Part shown: piece after piece, positions 24,801-35,060 of the stretch | Layout of the letters: each line of letters opens with the position of its first letter | Position numbering within the stretch: position 1 is the first letter of the stretch | NCBI GenBank assembly: GCA_018697195.1 | Contig: CM031872.1 | Location: 9,121,995 to 9,185,994, forward strand | DNA length: 64,000 bases | Reading direction: 5' to 3' | Origin: Certhia americana | Taxonomy: Eukaryota > Chordata > Aves > Passeriformes > Certhiidae | The notes under the pieces: model-generated | The model's input: the letters and a program-made list of their open reading frames with translations, nothing else | Databases searched by the model: none | What the model was told of the DNA's origin: nothing | Translations under genes and position numbers: made by a program

Positions 24801-26109
24801 CAAAGCCAGGGCACCCCTGGGTAAAAAGCAAAACCAGGGCTTTTTCAGTTGCAGAGTTACTTGACTGTCTGCTGCTGTCAGATCCATCTTTGGTTCAGTG
24901 AAATAGTCTTTTCTTTGACAAATCCTCACAATTTGGTCTTGGCTGCTGTGGGAGCCTGGCTGCTCCTGTGCATTCCAGAGGTGGATTTGATGTGGCCCCA
25001 GCAGATGTCAGGGTGGGCTTGTGGGTCCTGTCATGAACACAGCTCCCTCAAGGGAGCCCAAACACAGTGACAGTGCTCAGGGACAAATAAAGCAAAGGCT
25101 CTGTCCCTCTGCTGCCAGCCATAAACCAGCTACCAGTGTTTACAAATCACCAGGAGATGAAAATCACAAGTTTTTTTCCTTCCTGGGTGGTTGACTGCTT
25201 GTCTTGTTTCATATTCCTTCCCAACCAAGTCTATTCTCTTCCAGCTTTTGATCCAGCCCCAGAAATACTGGAATATGTATGGCTTTTAGGTGAGATGGTT
25301 TGGGAACCACATAGCACATCTTGCATTATGGAAAACCAGGGGATCTCCTCATGCACTCCACAGGGTTTTCCCTGTTTTTTCATAACTTCACCAGAATTCC
25401 TCATGGGGCAAACAGTGCAGAAGAGATAAACACAAGTGTTCTGTAGTTCTGGCTCTTACCATCATGATTTCATCTGGGAATCTTAAATCTCTGGGTGAGC
25501 AGATTTATAAAAGAGGCATCATTTCAGGCATTTTAACTGAGAGGGGAAAGTGAGGCAAAGAGGTTTTGTATTCTTGTTGGGATTTTAAACTTGTGTGAGA
25601 GGGGCAGGTGGCTCCAAGCAGTGCTTTTGATAGAGGGGCAATGCCAGGATGGCCTGGGGAGGGTGATGAGAGCTTCGTGCCCTGGGCTGAGGGGGTGTGG
25701 GGCTGGATGGGCAGGGTGCTGTGGGCACTTGCTGAGACCCACGAGGTCCTTCCTCCTCTCAGCACCTTTTGCTTTAGGCTGTGATTTTGCTGCCCCCAAC
25801 AGTCTGCTGGTTTTGAACCTGCCTGGTGCTCTCCCACATCAAGATGTGGCCCTGCAGAAGTGGGAGGTGAAGGGTCTGGTCCAAAACTCACCCTGTGAGA
25901 CCCACTGGGGCTGCTCCCATAAACCAGGTGCACCCCTACGTGCATGTTTTGGGTCACAGGGACATGGCCTTGGAGTGACACCATGCAGGTGAGGTCACTG
26001 TTGTTCTCTCTTCATGCCTGAGCCACGATTTCAATCAGGGCAGGATTTCAGTGCCAGATTTCACCTGGACAGCCCATCCTGAGCACCCAGAATTAGAGTA
26101 TTCAGTCCA

Positions 26110-26620
26110 AATCAAAATGGGTCCACTAATTTAATCAGCATTTACATGGTTTAATTGAAGATTGTATCCCTTTGCTTACATCATCTACTGCGGCTTATCA
26201 CTCTCACCACAGTGTAGAACAGAGTTTTTTGCCCCACCCTCCAGAATGTATTTCAAGAATGTGGTGAAAAAAAAAATACTAAGAATATGTAACTTTTTCT
26301 AGAAATACAATATTTCATGAGGGAAATTTGAAGGAACCAAATTCCAGGCAAACAGACATCAGTATTGTTAGGAAATACGGCTCTCTGCAGGGCAAAAAAG
26401 GAGAAGTATGCCAGGTTTAAATAGGAATTTATAGCCACTGACTGCAAATTACCTTATAAAATTACTGAAACCTTCATAAAGTCATCAGTTATGCGTTTAG
26501 TCTCGATTGTCATTTATTGCACTTCTTAATTGTTCAGTAAACTTTTCTGGATTAAAGAGTGTGTTTCAAACTGACATGAGGCTGTTTTATTGATGTAAAT
26601 TAACAGAGTATTTTACATAA
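26110..26620. promoter_or_regulatory. Candidate conserved non-coding elements, 5' flank
   Basis: Two unique AT-rich sub-blocks (26,110-26,220 and 26,440-26,620) with CTAATTTAATCAGC, GGTTTAATTGAAG, CATCAGTTATGCG and CTTCTTAATTGTTC. No repeat or coding signal seen. Confidence 0.3.
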
Positions 26621-27479
26621 GGGGCAGCTGAGGGACCAGCAGCAGAAGAGTCTCTTATCCACTAATAAAGGCAACACAGAGCTGGTGCTGGGATTTCAAG
26701 TGAGTGGAGTTGTGTGGAATGATGAGTGTGCAGGTAATAGTTATAAATCCTTAAAATCAGGATTGTTTTCAGTACGGAGTGTGACAGTGGAGGCTGAACA
26801 CAGACTTTTAATCACTCTGTTTAAAACAAGAGAAGGAACGACAGAGAAAACATTGAAAAATCTGGTGGATTTACATTGAGTCCACGTTAGGTCTTCTGTT
26901 AAGTCTTTTCCAAGACAGAACATGCTTCACATGTTTTCACTGTTGGTTTTTTTTCAGTTATTAGCATTTCATTCATTAGTGTTTCCTCAGGCTCACAAGC
27001 CCACATTCCACTCAGTGCAACCCCTGTACCACCACTATGCCACCAAGCAAGTGGCTCTATTTCTCCTAAAATGTGATGGACTTCATGGGATTCACAGCCC
27101 AGGATGCCAAAATCCCCTTTTCTTTGAAGCTATTCTCAGCTCTTTGGGTTTCATTCCATGCTCTTCTGTGGAGGCAGCGTGATTCCGATCATACCATTGC
27201 TGATTGCATAAAATATGCCCTGAATCCAACACGTTGTGTTAAAATCTGGTGTCTGGGTCCTGTCAGATTCTGAACAGAGTAGCTGTTGGATTGTGTTCCA
27301 GCCATCCTCAAACCATGCCAAGTTGGGAGAGACTTGATTGGGATATCGGTGAGGGGTAAAGACCATGAAACCTCTGCTGTGATTGATGGAGTTGTGCATG
27401 GAGAGGACAAATATGCACAAATACTTACCCAGAATAGTAGGGCCTCAATTCAGCTGTATCTGGCAGACTTTTCAGCTCA

Positions 27480-27880
27480 ACTTTCAAGAAATATTGTTTT
27501 TAATTGACCTCCATGTGTGTGATTTGAAGAGCCAGCGCCGCTTCTCACAAGGAGAGTTTCGAGCATGGAAACTCCCATCGTATGTAAAATTAGTAATTTT
27601 ACTGTATCATGAGTGATTAAACCTGACCCCCAGGGAGCCAAAAATAATGCTGTGTGACTTCCTTGCCCAATTAACACAGAACAAATGTGAAAATGTGTAC
27701 ATTACAGCAAATTGTGTGCTAATTGGCCTCAGAGAAATACTAACGACGAGGAAGAAATGGGCATGTAATTTCAAACATATTTGAGAGGTTTCGCAGTCTG
27801 CTTGCAAATAGGAGGGAAAAAAGTCAAAATTTGACAAAACCATTATTTGTTATGATTTATTCACTCAGCTCCAGTCTTGA
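27480..27880. promoter_or_regulatory. Candidate enhancer-like conserved element, 2-4 kb before the promoter region
   Basis: The best-looking non-coding block. Repeat-free, with five or more spaced homeodomain-type cores (TTTTTAATTGACC, ATTAGTAATTTTA, GTGATTAAACC, CCAATTAACAC, GTGCTAATTGGCC) and occasional CpGs (CCAGCGCCGC, CTAACGACGAGG) retained in AT-rich DNA. No coding or splice signal. Target gene unknown; PAPPA is the nearest in the window. Confidence 0.4.
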
Positions 27881-30849
27881 ACCTGGGAGTTATTGGCAGC
27901 TTCAGCTAAGATTCCTGCTGAGTATTTCTCCTTATAATGACTGCATACAGCATTTAGCTCAATGCTATTTTTTGGCACAGTGTCATAAATATCCATTTTA
28001 ATTCTTCTCTCTATATATGTAACTAGGGTTAGATATGTTGCAGGTTTTTTTTTTTCCTTGTGAAAATGCCTCTAGATGCAAGACAATCTCCCGCTCCCTT
28101 TCCTGAGAAGAATATTCCACTCAAGTGCAGCAGTAGGATTATTCTCCTTGGGTAGGAACCTCTCTGCCAGGTCTGTACATCATTTAAGTATTGGCTGAAG
28201 CAGAGAATAAACATCCATCTGTGCAGGGGAGAATTTCATCTGGTCAGGGAAGTTATATCTGACCCGCAGACCTAAGGAATCCAAGATTTACTCACTATTC
28301 CTAAAATCAAATCTCTTCCACTTCATTTTCTATCACATCTAGAGTTTATATATTACATTTTCTCTATGCTTTCACAAGGTCTTCAGAATAAAAGTGATTG
28401 AAGATGTAATTTGTAGGCTAGAGGTAAATCCCATATTTTCATACTTTCGTCTGTCTTCCATAAGCACAGAAAGCAGAGCTCTGGGCTTTTCCTCTGCAGC
28501 AAGAATATCCCAGAATTTGCTGCTGGAGCTGCAGGCTGATGCATTGAAATCAGTGTGATTTGGTCATAGTGAAACTCTTTTGTAAGAGATAGAAGGTCAA
28601 GTATGTCCAAAATTAAATGATGCAGTGCTATCAGATTGAAGTGTTTCAGTAATTTTCCTTGATGGTTTCAGCCAAATCATGATGTCCCTAAGAAACAGCA
28701 CAATTTCACAGAATTAGCTTTTTCTCCTGGAAAAACTGGAACCAGCATTATTTTAAGAGCCTGCTCTTCCAGCCTTGACATGTGCAAAGTTCCCAGGGAC
28801 CTTAGAGGAGTTGTCATGTGGAGAAAGCAGTGTCCTGGCAGCAGGATCCCTCCTGGTTTAGCTCTCACTGAAGTTGAACAGGATCTCTTTAAACTTTGGG
28901 ATTTTGGGTTGATTTGCAGTGTCCTGGAGGAGCTAAGTTAGAACAGTGCAGGGAAGCACTTAGCTCTGATCTTAAATTGTATCTGCTGAGCAGGCAGACA
29001 GAGACAGAAGTGTCTTTTCCACATCCCTGTGAGTTCTTTGGGACTTTTATAGGAGTTTGTGCCTTTTATTTCCCAGTTAAATATTTCCTCTTGCTGGTTG
29101 AGAGGCTTAATGGCTTGGAGATCTCGTATTAAAAACTTTGTAGATGCTACCAGTGTTTTGTCTTTCTTGTAAGAAGAGCTGTGGTGGAGGGATGGGCTGG
29201 AGAATGGAGAGGGACTCCAAGGCTGTGGTTCTGGTTGGCTTCTGGTGGGACTTTGTGGATAAACCCAGTACCACTGAAAATGCCAATTGTGTATCGTGGA
29301 GTGTTCAAATTAGTGAGAAACTTAAAAACAGCATCTTTTGGAAGACTTGTGAGCATGCAACAGCCCTTCCTCATTGGAAAAAAATTGATTTTCACTGTTA
29401 TAATGTAAAATTTAAGTGGAAGTTGTCAAAACTAACCAATGCTAACAGGGAAGTCTGCAGAAGCAGAAAGATGCCAGTCCCAGGAAAATTTTGGTATGTG
29501 ATTCCTGTTGAAAATTTATGGGAAAGTAAGATGTGAAAGTCATAAATTTAGAGATGGAAGAAGAGGATGATGTGAGTGGTTTGTGACTGGGCTTGGTGTG
29601 ATTTAACTTGGTTTTACTGTATTTCTTCAGAGGGGAGCAGTGGCCCGGAGACTCCGTGAGTGCCACTGCCAAGTCATTTCCACTGATTAAGGACTTAGAA
29701 AAATCCTTTTTGTTGCCATCAGGGGGAGCTTTTGAGATCTTTCAAGAGTGAAAAAAAATATTAAAAAAAAAGAAAAAAAAAAAGGAAGGAGGAAAAAAAA
29801 AAAAAGGAACGTCCCAGCTCAGAAACAGAGATCTACAAACCAGCAAGCAGCCAGGAGCTTACCTGTGGCTACAACCAAGCCAAGGAAACCAGGGGAGCTG
29901 AATTCCTTAGGCTGAAAAATTATCAATATTGAGAAAGGATTTTTTGACTCAACCCACCAATAAAATTAATAATTGATTTTTAATTATTTTTTTTAATTAT
30001 TATTTCCAAAAAAATAACCCAGGAGTCTTTGGAGTACTCAGAAGCCAAAACCTACTCTGTTGCTACAGCTTCTGGAAGGCAAATGCTCTTCAAAAAGCTT
30101 CTCTCCTTTTAGCTCCTGATGATTCGATGGGGACCTTTGATGCAACATTTGGATTAGCTGCACACAACTGCACTGAGGGGGACCACAAAAGGGGGAGCCT
30201 GGCTGATTGCATAACTTTGAGAAAATAATAAGAGGAAAAGAAGGAATTAGAAAAAGAGAGAGAGAGCGAGAGAGTGGAAAAGAGAGAAAGAAAGAAAGCA
30301 ATTAAAAAAAAATATCTGAGACTCAAGTTTCAAGACTCTTTATGTGCTGCAGAGGAGCATAAGGTTTACCAGCAAAGTGCAACGGGGAGTCTGAGAGGAG
30401 AAATAGCTTTCTCTTTTGCCAAGAAAAAAAAAAAAAAAATAGGAATGTGTGTTTTGGACTGGACTGAGAAAGAAAGCTGGGGAGATTGCAAAAAGGGGGG
30501 TGCAGCATTTTTGTCACATTGATCCATTCATCTTGATTGTCTTCTTTAAAAAATAAATAAGGTGGGGAAGTGATAGGGGGAAGGAGGAAGAGAGGAAAAG
30601 AAGGGGGGAAAAGGAAAACAGCAAAAGTGTTTGAACCTCTGGAGCTATCTGCTCCTTCAAGCTGATTGATTAGTCATGATCCCTGCAGTTTTAATGGGAA
30701 TCATTCAATTGGGAAGGTGGAGCACCCTAGAGTAGATTAGCATATTCTTGTTTACTCATCTTCTGAGGGGCTTTTTCTCTTTTCTTTCATTTTGTGGAGA
30801 AGAAGGGAGGGGGGGAGGTTGGGGGAAAGGAGGGGGTTGTGGCTTATGT

Positions 30850-30855
30850 TATAAA
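30850..30855 (+). promoter_or_regulatory. TATA-like word, distal candidate
   Basis: TATAAA followed by GGAGG, about 520 bases before the PAPPA start codon. Use of this site would place the (GT)n tract and the ATG at 30,997 inside the leader, creating a short upstream reading frame. No initiator or other context supports it. Confidence 0.2.
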
Positions 30856-30965
30856 GGAGGCCAAAAAAATAAATAGATTAGAGCATCTTTTGGGGGGAGG
30901 GAAATCAGTGGGTCTGAGTCTTGGAGAAAGCTGGGGGGTTGGTTTTTTTTGTTGTTGTTTTGTTT

Positions 30966-31000
30966 TGTGTGTGTGTGTGAGTGTGTGTGTGTGTGTATGT
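30966..31000. repeat. (GT)n microsatellite
   Basis: Interrupted GT repeat followed by a T run, about 370 bp before the PAPPA start codon. Alternating purine-pyrimidine DNA of this kind can adopt the Z form, and its length is likely to vary between individuals. Confidence 0.9.
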
Positions 31001-31371
31001 TTTTTTTTTTTAAGAAGAAAAAAATAAAGGGAAGAAAATTCAGCAGAGAAAAGAAGAGAGAGAGGAGTTCCAGCTGTGGAGGAATAGAGGAGAAGAAGAC
31101 AGATAGAGAAGGAAGAACAGAGAAATACATTTCAACCAAGAAGGAGTTTTGATTTATTTGATTTTTATTTGTTTTAAGGAGAAAAAAAAATCTATAAGCA
31201 GGAAAAAGAAAGAAAGAAAGAGAAAAAAAGAAAAGAAAAAGCAACTGAGAAGGGTTATAAAAAGAGCAAATACCAAGAAGGGTGAACAAGAGAAGAAAGT
31301 CAAGGCAAGGAGGAGCCCAAAGCTGGCAGATCGGGAGGATTTGCAGGGGAGAAGGGGGGGGAAGATTGGAA
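31000..31371 (+). promoter_or_regulatory. PAPPA: Probable PAPPA 5' UTR / promoter-proximal region
   Basis: The 370 bases before the start codon are strongly purine-rich (runs of GAAA, AGAG and GGGGGGG) and contain no ATG on the + strand, as expected of an uninterrupted leader. One TATA-like word (TATAAAAAG) lies at 31,256. If it were used, transcription would start near 31,285 and the leader would be only about 85 nt. Another (TATAAAGG) lies at 30,850. Both sit in low-complexity DNA and may be chance. The transcription start cannot be fixed from sequence alone; avian RNA 5' ends are needed. Confidence 0.5.
31256..31261 (+). promoter_or_regulatory. TATA-like word, proximal candidate
   Basis: TATAAAAAG 116 bases before the PAPPA start codon, inside a purine-rich tract. 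The spacing would permit a short ATG-free leader. A CpG island beginning just downstream argues that the promoter could equally be a dispersed, TATA-independent one. Confidence 0.25.
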
Positions 31372-31768
31372 ATGCAGCTCTGGAGTTTGCTGCTGCCTCT
31401 TGCGCTTCTCTGTACAGCCCTAGCCAGTGGACCCGAATGTGGGATGGACGAGCGCTCCCGCAGGGCACGAAGGGACACCAGGCACAGCCGCCAGCTCCTC
31501 CACACTGCCCCGGGCACCTGTGCCACCAGGTTAGCCCGAGGAAGGCGCTCCACTGCTGGGCTGGAGCCTGGGCATGTCCCCCGCAGGAGGCAACAGCGGG
31601 AGGTAAAGGACGAAGAGGAGTCCCTTACCCCGAGCAGGGCGCTCTATTTCAGTGGCCAAGGTGATCAGCTGCGGCTGAAGGCAGACGTTGAGCTGCCCCG
31701 AGATGCCTTCACTTTGCAAGTGTGGCTGAAAGCCGAAGGCGGACAGAGATCTCCGGCTGTCATTGCAG
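31372..31768 (+). CDS. PAPPA: PAPPA (pappalysin-1) coding exon 1: signal peptide, propeptide, start of laminin-G-like domain
   Basis: First coding exon of pappalysin-1, a secreted zinc metalloproteinase of the metzincin clan that cleaves IGF-binding protein 4 (also 5 and 2) and so frees IGF near cells. Seen: the exon encodes residues 1-132 plus the first base of Gly133. Residues 1-18 form a hydrophobic signal peptide (MQLWSLLLPLALLCTALA). Residues 19-76 are an Arg-rich propeptide with basic sites RRARR (30-34) and RRRQQR (71-76). The human mature chain begins just after the equivalent RQQR, so Glu77 is the likely mature N-terminus. From about residue 89 (RALYFSG) to the exon end runs the start of the laminin-G-like domain (ELPRDAFTLQVWLKAEGGQR). 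This ATG was chosen because it begins the signal peptide, has G at -3, and is the first ATG in any frame after about 31,000. The frame stays open upstream to at least 31,282 but without another ATG. The donor is GCAG|GTAGGT at 31,768/31,769. Similarity to human PAPPA is from memory, but the match is unmistakable and distinguishes it from PAPPA2. Confidence 0.97.
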
Positions 31769-32060
31769 GTAGGTCCGGCCGTGCCCGTGGCTGCAGCAGC
31801 AGCATCCCCGAGCCGGCGGAGCGTGCGGCTGGAGGCGTGCGTGTGTCCGGGAGCGGGGTGTGCACACCCAGCCCCGCGGGAGTGCCCCGCGGCACACGGG
31901 CGATGCCAGCGCCTCTGCAGACAACGCCGGGCTCGCCCTCGCCCCGCCAGATATTCCGGGAGATCCCGGAGCTCTACGCACCGGCTGGAAGTATAGGCTC
32001 GCAGGAAAAGTTATGTAAACTTTTGCATAGGGGGGAATGGCAGCGCCCTGGGGTAGTTTC
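31380..32060. promoter_or_regulatory. CpG island over PAPPA exon 1 and the start of intron 1
   Basis: CG dinucleotides are dense from just after the start codon through about 290 bp of intron 1 (for example CCGGCCGTGCCCG, GCGGAGCGTGCGGC and CCCGCGGGAG), while the surrounding 20 kb is CpG-poor. This is the usual signature of an unmethylated vertebrate promoter and supports transcription starting close by. The island lies mostly downstream of the ATG because the upstream side is purine-rich, low-CpG sequence. Confidence 0.8.
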
Positions 32061-32136
32061 TGTCTTTCTGGGTGTGCGGATTGAGGTGCAGGTAGGAGAG
32101 GCAGCTCTTAACAGTGGGGTTTTGTCTTATTTTCAG

Positions 32137-32147
32137 GTTGGAAAACT
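32137..32147 (+). other. Possible 11-nt micro-exon or splice-decoy pair in intron 1
   Basis: A good acceptor-like string (TTTTGTCTTATTTTCAG, ending 32,136) is followed 11 bases later by a near-perfect donor (GTAAGTA at 32,148). Inclusion would add 11 nt and shift the PAPPA frame. More likely this is a chance pair or a decoy. It lies 368 bp after exon 1. Confidence 0.2.
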
Positions 32148-32673
32148 GTAAGTAGAGCGTTCGAAAGTGGCTTGTTTGTATGTATGGAAAGAAATGTATG
32201 TGAGTGGTGTGTGGCTGCAAAGAAACGCGTATCTGAGATCCCCCTACGATTTCCTTGGGTTTTATTGGCTTTTTAGTGTACTCCACTGTTCGCTCTTTAG
32301 ATGCAGTGTTAGCATGTGGTTTCCAAAAAGCTATAAAGGAACTTTTTGGCTATTGTGAAACCTCAAATGCATCAAATGAGTTTATAAAGTTCCCAACCCC
32401 TCGACACTCAGCTACGGCTGGGACTCGCACTGCAGCTAGAGGATGTGTGGAGTATTTTTGTCTCCCCTTAGAAATGGCAAGTGTAACATCAATGATTCTA
32501 AGGTCAAACAGCCCTATAAAATCATTTAGTACTCAAAGCAGCTACCAGTCTAAGCTGTCTGAGCTGGACAATAACAAGGAGTATTGCACTTTTCTTATTT
32601 AAATTTTATGAGCCCATCCTGAATTTGGGTCCCTCTCCCCGCGTTCGCTCCCTCTCCCCCTCCCTCCCTCCCT

Positions 32674-32693
32674 CCCCCCCCCCCCCCCCCCCC
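32674..32693. repeat. Poly-C homopolymer (20 nt)
   Basis: Uninterrupted C run within a (TCCC)n tract, 0.9 kb after PAPPA exon 1. Such runs can form i-motif/G-quadruplex structures and are prone to length errors in assemblies. Confidence 0.95.
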
Positions 32694-32999
32694 GCCCTTT
32701 CCCCGCTTTAGTGATAAAGTGCAGCGAAGTTGTCGTGAAATAGGATACTTTTCGGAGGGTTACAAACCCTTATAAATGTCGCCACATCCATCTTTGCTCT
32801 GAAGGAAGTCATAGAAAATGGAAATGCCCTTAAAAAAAAAAAAAAATAGAAAAAGGAAACAAGTCAGAAAGAGAAACTGGTATTGGGGGGCGGGGGGAAG
32901 ACATGTTTTACAGTCCTTTTGGCAAGGAGATTCCCTGAAAGTACAAGATTTCCATGTCCTAGGATGCCTTAAAGAGACAGGGAGGATTTCCCCTTTGCC

Positions 33000-33295
33000 T
33001 TTAAGTGGAGTCACTTCCTCGCAGGAGACAGCGCTGCCGCTGCCCCGCCAGCCCCGCTCACTGTCCCCTGCCACCCTCCCTCCTGCCACATCCCCGGCCC
33101 CAATGCCCCCTCCCTGACCGCCGCCGCTGCCGTCCAGCAAGAAAGTTGATTTGTCCTAAAGAAAACAAAAACTGAGATGAACTCAGCCGTGCTTTTCCTT
33201 AACTTTCCCTGATCCCAGCTGCGCCGCTCGCTTGTGAGGAGGGAGACGCGGTTTGTGCGGGGAGGGCAGGAGGTGCCGGGCATGGGATCGCCCCG
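33000..33295. other. Second CpG-rich patch in intron 1
   Basis: GC-rich segment with many CGs (CCGCCGCCGCTGCCGTCC, GCGCCGCTCGC and GACGCGG) about 1.2 kb after exon 1. It could be a shore of the promoter island or a secondary regulatory element. No coding sequence is recognisable. Confidence 0.45.
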
Positions 33296-34529
33296 TGTGC
33301 TTTCAGAGCAGTGATTTCATAGGTGAACCGCATTATTCCTTGCTTTATTCCCCCTGGCTTTCTCACACTCTGCTCTTCTGGTTCCCAAGCCTAACTTAAA
33401 CCCCAGGGCTCAAAGTGCTTCCCTTTCAAGTTAGGAAAGGCAGAAGTGGGGCTTACACAGAGCTCATCAGTACCAAAACAGGGTCAGTGTATTTTTTAAT
33501 GTGTTTAATCTAACACCTAGGACCCCATGTCTGTCTTTGGTGCAAATATCTCTAATTCTCACAGCAGGGAACCTAGACAAACACACACAAAGATCATTTG
33601 TAGTAAAATACTTTAATTAGATGGGGGAGGTTGGGTTGTTGCCTGTATAAAAAAAACACTTGACCCATTTTATGCATGGAAATAACATTCCACTGTGAAA
33701 AATGAAGGAAAATGCCCCAGTTTTGTACCGTAAAGCTTCAGCTCAGTTCGGGAGGACTTTGTGATTTTTATTTTATTTTTAAGCTCCCCCTGCCCCCCTC
33801 GCACGCACTCTTGAAGAGGAGCCAGGTTTGGCTCTGTGTGTAAACACCTGGAAGAAGTCCAAGAGGAACTCACTTGGAGTATCCTCTGCACACCACAGCC
33901 TCCCAGACCTGCAGCAAGCTTAGGGAGAGATTACGCTTCCCTCAATGAGGAAATCAAGGGTTCTGGCTGCCAAAACTCTTGGCTTTCACATTTTCACTGT
34001 TTTGGGATGTGACAGACTGAGGAGCTCAGTTCTGCTGTTGAATTTGCGTCTGTAGGACCCCACTGAAATCAAAAACCCATCTGGGTGTTTGGAGGGGAAG
34101 GGACTGGGGCACATTCGCTGGCAGTACCAGAAGTGAGTTTCTCCCCAACTTTCGTCCCGGTTGCAAAGTGAGAAGCTGTGTGGCTGTGCAGATGAGGGAA
34201 GGGGTGGGATTGACTGGAATGCGCCTCTTTTTCAGAATTGCTCTGGTGTCTTCACCTACTCTCTGCCCCCCACTTTCTGCCGTGGCAACTGCTCCCCTTG
34301 CACCCCTCCCTGCTGGCATATAAGAAATTACTGCAAGTCCTACAGGAGGAGCCCCATGTGTGCCTATAGGGGAAACCTGTTGTGTCTGTTAAAAATCTCG
34401 TGTAGGACCCAAGTTGTTATCAGCTTCTGCGCCTGAGCCCTGACATAACGGAGTTCTTCTGCTAATCCAGGCTACAGGAGTTTCTGTCTGGAGCCAACTC
34501 TCCTTACGTCACCCTCTGCTGCAGTATTC

Positions 34530-34745
34530 AATTTGTTTTCATAAATGGCTAATTTTACAGCGCTGTTAAGTGGGTTCGTCATTGTGCCGGGCCATGCCCT
34601 GTCTCTGATGAGAGGCAGTCCTGGTGCCAGGCTCTGCCAATTTTCACGCTGCTTGGCAGCGAGGTTCTTGCCGCCCTGTTTGACTCCAGTGATATCTGCT
34701 CTGGCATTTGTCAGAGGGAAAGCTGTTGGGAAACTGGAAGTCTGA
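34530..34745. promoter_or_regulatory. Candidate conserved element in proximal intron 1
   Basis: Unique block 2.8 kb after exon 1 containing GGCTAATTTTACAGCGC, GTGCCAGGCTCTGCCAATTT and an NF-I-like arrangement TTGGCAGCGAGGTTCTTGCC. No coding signal. Confidence 0.3.
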
Positions 34746-34779
34746 CCCATTGATCTGCGTTACGCAAAAGCTCAGGAGC

Positions 34780-35060
34780 CCTGTCGGGGCTGGGCTGCGC
34801 TCCTCGGAGCGGCTCCCGCTGTGCGGCTCCCGGAGCAGCTCCCGGCTCCTGCCCACTCGCCCTCCCTCCTTCCATCCTTCCATCCTTCCATCCTTCCATC
34901 CTCCCCTCCCCGGGCCGCAGAGTTCTTGGACAAACCCTGCCGGGATGTGCGCACCTAGCCCGCAGCACAGCACATCCCTCTTGTAAACACGCACATGTGC
35001 ACATGGAATCAATCAGGCGGCTTCGGGCACCTTCCCCCGCGCTGCCTGGGGATGCTGGGG
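34780..35060. other. Third GC/CpG-rich patch in intron 1
   Basis: CG-containing sequence (TCGGAGCGGCTCCCGC, CCCCGGGCCGCAG and CCCCGCGCTG) surrounding a CCTTCCAT tandem repeat. It is the last GC-rich patch before the intron becomes ordinary AT-rich sequence. Function unknown. Confidence 0.35.
34868..34899. repeat. (CCTTCCAT)4 tandem repeat
   Basis: Four perfect copies of CCTTCCAT, flanked by CCTCC-rich sequence. Confidence 0.97.

Larger units (their letters stand above)
21881..29749. other. Repeat-poor 5' flank of PAPPA, no gene seen
   Basis: About 8 kb with no recognisable transposon, notable because insertions occur every few kilobases on its left. It holds the candidate elements at 26,110 and 27,480. 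No exon or RNA gene recognised. Confidence 0.55.
29750..31020 (+). repeat. Purine-rich low-complexity region upstream of PAPPA
   Basis: Several long, nearly uninterrupted purine runs occur on the + strand: 29,750-29,810 (A-rich with GGAAGG), 30,220-30,312 (GAGA/AAAG simple repeat), 30,420-30,440 (poly-A) and 30,565-30,620 (GGAAG/GGGGGAA). Runs continue into the leader. Long open frames read on either strand here are composition artefacts. Such tracts can form triplex DNA or exclude nucleosomes; whether they act on PAPPA is unknown. Confidence 0.75.

Noticed and set aside
30849..31553. 234-codon antisense frame before and across PAPPA exon 1
   Set aside because: Phe/Leu/Ser-rich translation of the complement of the purine tract; composition artefact.
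31282..32151. A 289-codon open frame covering PAPPA exon 1 and running into intron 1
   Set aside because: Its upstream limit is a GTG, not an ATG. The real start is the ATG at 31,372 that begins a signal peptide, and the frame past 31,768 is intron, shown by the donor and by the in-phase match to exon 2.
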